DNA of 64,000 nt. Source: JANXQZ01 sp038225555 (lineage in GTDB: Bacteria > Acidobacteriota > Terriglobia > Bryobacterales > Bryobacteraceae). Position 1 is the stretch's first letter, and every line of letters starts with the position of its first letter. The stretch lies in the NCBI GenBank assembly GCA_038225555.1, contig JBBRRB010000008.1, positions 62,001 through 126,000 on the forward strand, read 5' to 3'. Under the pieces are notes generated by a model, which was not told where the DNA came from, ran no database searches, and saw only the letters and a program-made list of their open reading frames with translations. Shown here in pieces: positions 62,372 to 64,000 of the stretch. The position numbers and the translations under genes were made by a program.

Positions 62372-62677
62372 TCAGCGCAGATGGAGTTCAGAAGGTGGAT
62401 GAAAGCGCCGGACTCGGATTTCCTTTTCCCGGCTGCGGGTCTTTGCAATATCGTAAGCTGACTGCATGCGCATAAGGGTGTCCATCTTCACGCCAAACGC
62501 CTTCTCGATGCGTAGCGCCATTTCGCCGGATAGATCGGCTTTGCCGTTCAGCAAACTGGACAGGGCAGGGCGCGATACCTCAAGCGCAGCGGCGGCGGCG
62601 GTGACTGACAAGCCAGCCGGTTCAATGATCTCCGTCCGGACAAAATCGCCCGGGTGTGGCGGGTTCTTCATGGGCAT
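62372..62677 (-). CDS. higA: HigA-type antitoxin
   Basis: 101 residues. The Xre-type helix-turn-helix of HigA is clear: NPPHPGDFVRTEIIEPAGLSVTAAAAALEVSRPALSSLLNGKADLSGEMALRIEKAFG. HigA neutralises HigB and represses the operon. GGGAG lies nine bases before the ATG. It follows higB by 19 bases, the toxin-first order typical of higBA. Confidence 0.93.
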   Translation of the reverse strand: MPMKNPPHPGDFVRTEIIEPAGLSVTAAAAALEVSRPALSSLLNGKADLSGEMALRIEKAFGVKMDTLMRMQSAYDIAKTRSREKEIRVRRFHPPSELHLR

Positions 62678-62696
62678 GGTTCGATACTCCCTCGCG

Positions 62697-62984
62697 TTAG
62701 TGGTAATCCTCTAAATTCAGATCGCAAATTTCGCGCTCGTCGTGGATAACAAAGGTCAAGCGCCGGTTACGCGTGACGCTCAAGCTCCATGTTCCTTTGC
62801 GGTCCCCCGTCAAAGTATGGACCTTCCAACTTGTGAGCGCCCGCAATTCCTCGACATCCTGCATGGTGTCGAGGAATGCGAACATTTTCCGCAGCTTGTC
62901 TACGGTGTCGGCAGGAACGCCTTTTGCGCTCTCCTCTGCGTAAAGCCTTTTCAGTCCTTTATGATTGAAGCTGCGAATGTTCAT
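62697..62984 (-). CDS. higB: HigB-type RNase toxin
   Basis: 95 residues from the ATG at 62984; the upstream open frame (to 63374) has no family match. MNIRSFNHKGLKRLYAEESAKG, LRKMFAFLDTMQDVEEL, GDRKGTWSLSVTRNRRLTFVI and EICDLNLEDYH are HigB/RelE-superfamily blocks, with the basic and aromatic residues used for ribosome-dependent mRNA cleavage. No Shine-Dalgarno is seen, and a good promoter ends only seven bases upstream, so the mRNA may be leaderless. Confidence 0.93.
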   Translation of the reverse strand: MNIRSFNHKGLKRLYAEESAKGVPADTVDKLRKMFAFLDTMQDVEELRALTSWKVHTLTGDRKGTWSLSVTRNRRLTFVIHDEREICDLNLEDYH

Positions 62985-62991
62985 CCGGCAA

Positions 62992-63020
62992 ACTGTAACC
63001 TGTAGCTTAACACTTGTCAA
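62992..63020 (-). promoter_or_regulatory. higBA promoter and possible HigA operator
   Basis: On the minus strand a perfect -35 TTGACA (63020-63015), a 17-base spacer and a -10 TACAGT (62997-62992) precede higB. The -35 is part of the near-palindrome TTGACA-AG-TGTTAA (one mismatch), a likely HigA site. Transcription should start at or next to the higB ATG. Confidence 0.65.
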
Positions 63021-63046
63021 TAGTTCGCTAAACGGGCCGGTGCGCA

Positions 63047-63063
63047 AAGGACCATTCTGAAAC
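63047..63063 (+). repeat. AAGGACC motif, copy d
   Basis: AAGGACCATTCTGAAAC, preceded by GTGCGCA and followed by AATGGG, like copies c and a respectively. Confidence 0.45.
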
Positions 63064-63129
63064 AATGGGCCTCTGCGGAAAAGAGACGACGCAGAAACCG
63101 AAGCGGCGCTTGATGCTCTCGAAAAAGCG

Positions 63130-63316
63130 ATGCTTCCGGTAACGCTCGCGACGCCGGAGCGCTGCCCCACATGCGGCGCATGGCTGAAACGATCACGGCG
63201 GCAAGTGGTGCGCGTGTCCGACATGCGGCAAGCCGTTTGAACCGGCTCACGGGTGCAAGGCCGGCGATTATGTGGGGAGCGGAGATGACCCGATAAACGT
63301 GAAAATTCCGTTTTGA
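63130..63316 (+). pseudogene. Frameshifted small zinc-ribbon gene
   Basis: From the ATG at 63130 one frame reads ATPERCPTCGAWL. The next frame reads NDHGGKWCACPTCGKPFEP, then AHGCKAGDYVGSGDDPINV and a stop at 63314. Removing one A from the run at 63187-63189 joins them into a peptide of about 60 residues with two CPTCG motifs. It is either a pseudogene by one inserted base or a sequencing error. The gap 62985-63579 holds no other gene I can support. Confidence 0.55.
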
Positions 63317-63324
63317 TCGCGTGG

Positions 63325-63347
63325 CGAAACTTACCAGTTTTGAAACA
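63325..63347 (+). repeat. Copy 2 of CGAAACTTACC..GAAACA motif
   Basis: CGAAACTTACCAGTTTTGAAACA; matches 20 of 23 bases of the copy at 60020-60042. It lies about 230 bases before the last gene. Confidence 0.5.
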
Positions 63348-63579
63348 TCGGCAAAGGCTAACTGAAGGCTTCACTATCCGGGTGGCCTTCCAGAGGTTGC
63401 GTTTAGAAGAGAATTGTCTGAGGTGACCCGGTTAGAAGACGTGTGCGTTTGGAAGTACGTCCGGCAGAATTAGAACGATCCATCCCATGCAAATACCATC
63501 TTTGAATCGTCGGCGGGCAATGTTTTCGGTCTAGGCAGCGTGCGCTGCATCAGCACTCGCATGGGTATTCGACCTCGCA

Positions 63580-63999
63580 TTGTTCCTAGCACTTCCGGGC
63601 ACTATCCTGACAGTGGCCCTATTTGGCTTCGCCGCAATGACAAACCGCCCATTGCGGATAGTTCTCAACATCGTCCCTGCATCGATCATGCTGTACTTAG
63701 GCGCTGCCCTGTGGACATGGGGAAACAGTAAGCAGAAACAACCCGCCTCCTCTGCGACACGGGTAGTGTTCCTTTTCTGGCTCATCCTATTGGTTCCCTG
63801 GATGGCGGTCGGGGGCCTCTCGGGTATGGCCTTTGACGGAGGTGCCACTCCTGAAGCCTATGTGTTCTTCTGGTCAACTATGACCTATCCAGTTTCAGTC
63901 GCGCTGGTAGCGATATTCAGGAGGTGGTTTCCATATGCAGTCATTCTTCCTGTCCTGAACTTGGTCGGGTGTTTTGCCTCTCCTCTGCTGCAGAAATAG
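63580..63999 (+). CDS. Hypothetical membrane protein
   Basis: 139 residues from a TTG at 63580, with the stop at 63997-63999. The frame is open further upstream to a TAG near 63532 and reads SALAWVFDLALFLALPG, hydrophobic and coding-like, but it has no standard start there, so the true N-terminus is uncertain. About four helices are seen: LPGTILTVALFGFAAM, LNIVPASIMLYLGAALW, VVFLFWLILLVPWMAVGGL and YAVILPVLNLVGCFA. The family is not recognised. Confidence 0.55.
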   Translation: MFLALPGTILTVALFGFAAMTNRPLRIVLNIVPASIMLYLGAALWTWGNSKQKQPASSATRVVFLFWLILLVPWMAVGGLSGMAFDGGATPEAYVFFWSTMTYPVSVALVAIFRRWFPYAVILPVLNLVGCFASPLLQK

Positions 64000-64000
64000 T

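Noticed and set aside
60000..64000. Integron cassette array
   Set aside because: Small genes and a TA module suggested it, but genes lie on both strands, no integrase is present and no convincing paired attC core sites were found.

Overview
The window looks like a chromosome segment of an acidobacterium, probably of the Solibacter/Bryobacter type. This is inferred from gene content, not from a marker gene. The clues are two very long TonB-dependent receptors with an N-terminal carboxypeptidase-regulatory-like domain, a PadR regulator followed by two tandem ADOP-type ABC permeases, paired Gfo/Idh/MocA oxidoreductases (one with a Tat signal), a DUF1549/DUF1501 pair, and two members of a family starting 'NxxNAQxSTGPKTxEGK'. 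Coding is dense to about 59 kb. After that come small, poorly conserved or broken genes, a HigBA module and short repeated motifs.

Layout. 1-1.2 kb: start of a histone-deacetylase-like gene, coupled to a YncE-like beta-propeller gene. 1.3-4.9 kb: TonB-dependent receptor. 5.5-10.1 kb: histidine kinase, large LptC/LptA-like protein and LptB, an LPS-export cluster. 10.1-14.7 kb: DinB, bicupin, DUF3455 and two oxidoreductases. 14.8-21.8 kb: RRM protein, then PIN/TRAM protein-ispD-ispF-membrane PP2C phosphatase-queG, partly joined by 4-nt overlaps, then a VOC protein. 22-29 kb: secreted PAN-domain protein, DUF1549 and DUF1501 proteins, acyl-CoA carboxylase beta subunit, a tiny basic protein, a hypothetical protein and a STAS protein. 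29.5-36 kb: DUF4139 protein, flavin disulfide oxidoreductase, ROK protein, transhydrogenase SthA and glutamine cyclotransferase. 36-38 kb: IS110 relic, lipoprotein and a second truncated relic. 37.9-43.3 kb: a SahR-like ArsR-methyltransferase regulator divergent from ahcY with a palindromic operator between them, then guaB and a MATE exporter. 43.3-47.8 kb: TPR protein overlapping a second TonB-dependent receptor. 47.9-53.3 kb: minus-strand run SRP RNA-dnaX-ybaB-recR-M20 peptidase-ispG. 53.3-59 kb: padR and two ADOP permeases. 59-64 kb: accessory tail.

How the genes fit together. ispD, ispF and ispG are three MEP-pathway enzymes. ahcY with its regulator forms a SAM-cycle control point. The kinase, LptC/A-like protein and LptB belong to outer-membrane biogenesis. 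The receptors, TPR protein, cyclotransferase, PAN protein and DUF1549/1501 proteins form a large exported complement. No CRISPR array, tRNA, rRNA, intact insertion sequence or phage module was seen. The strongest regulatory observation is the perfect 7-6-7 palindrome between the SahR-like gene and ahcY. The most puzzling stretch is the 61-63.3 kb tail, where a degenerate motif with core AAGGACC recurs four times on one strand.
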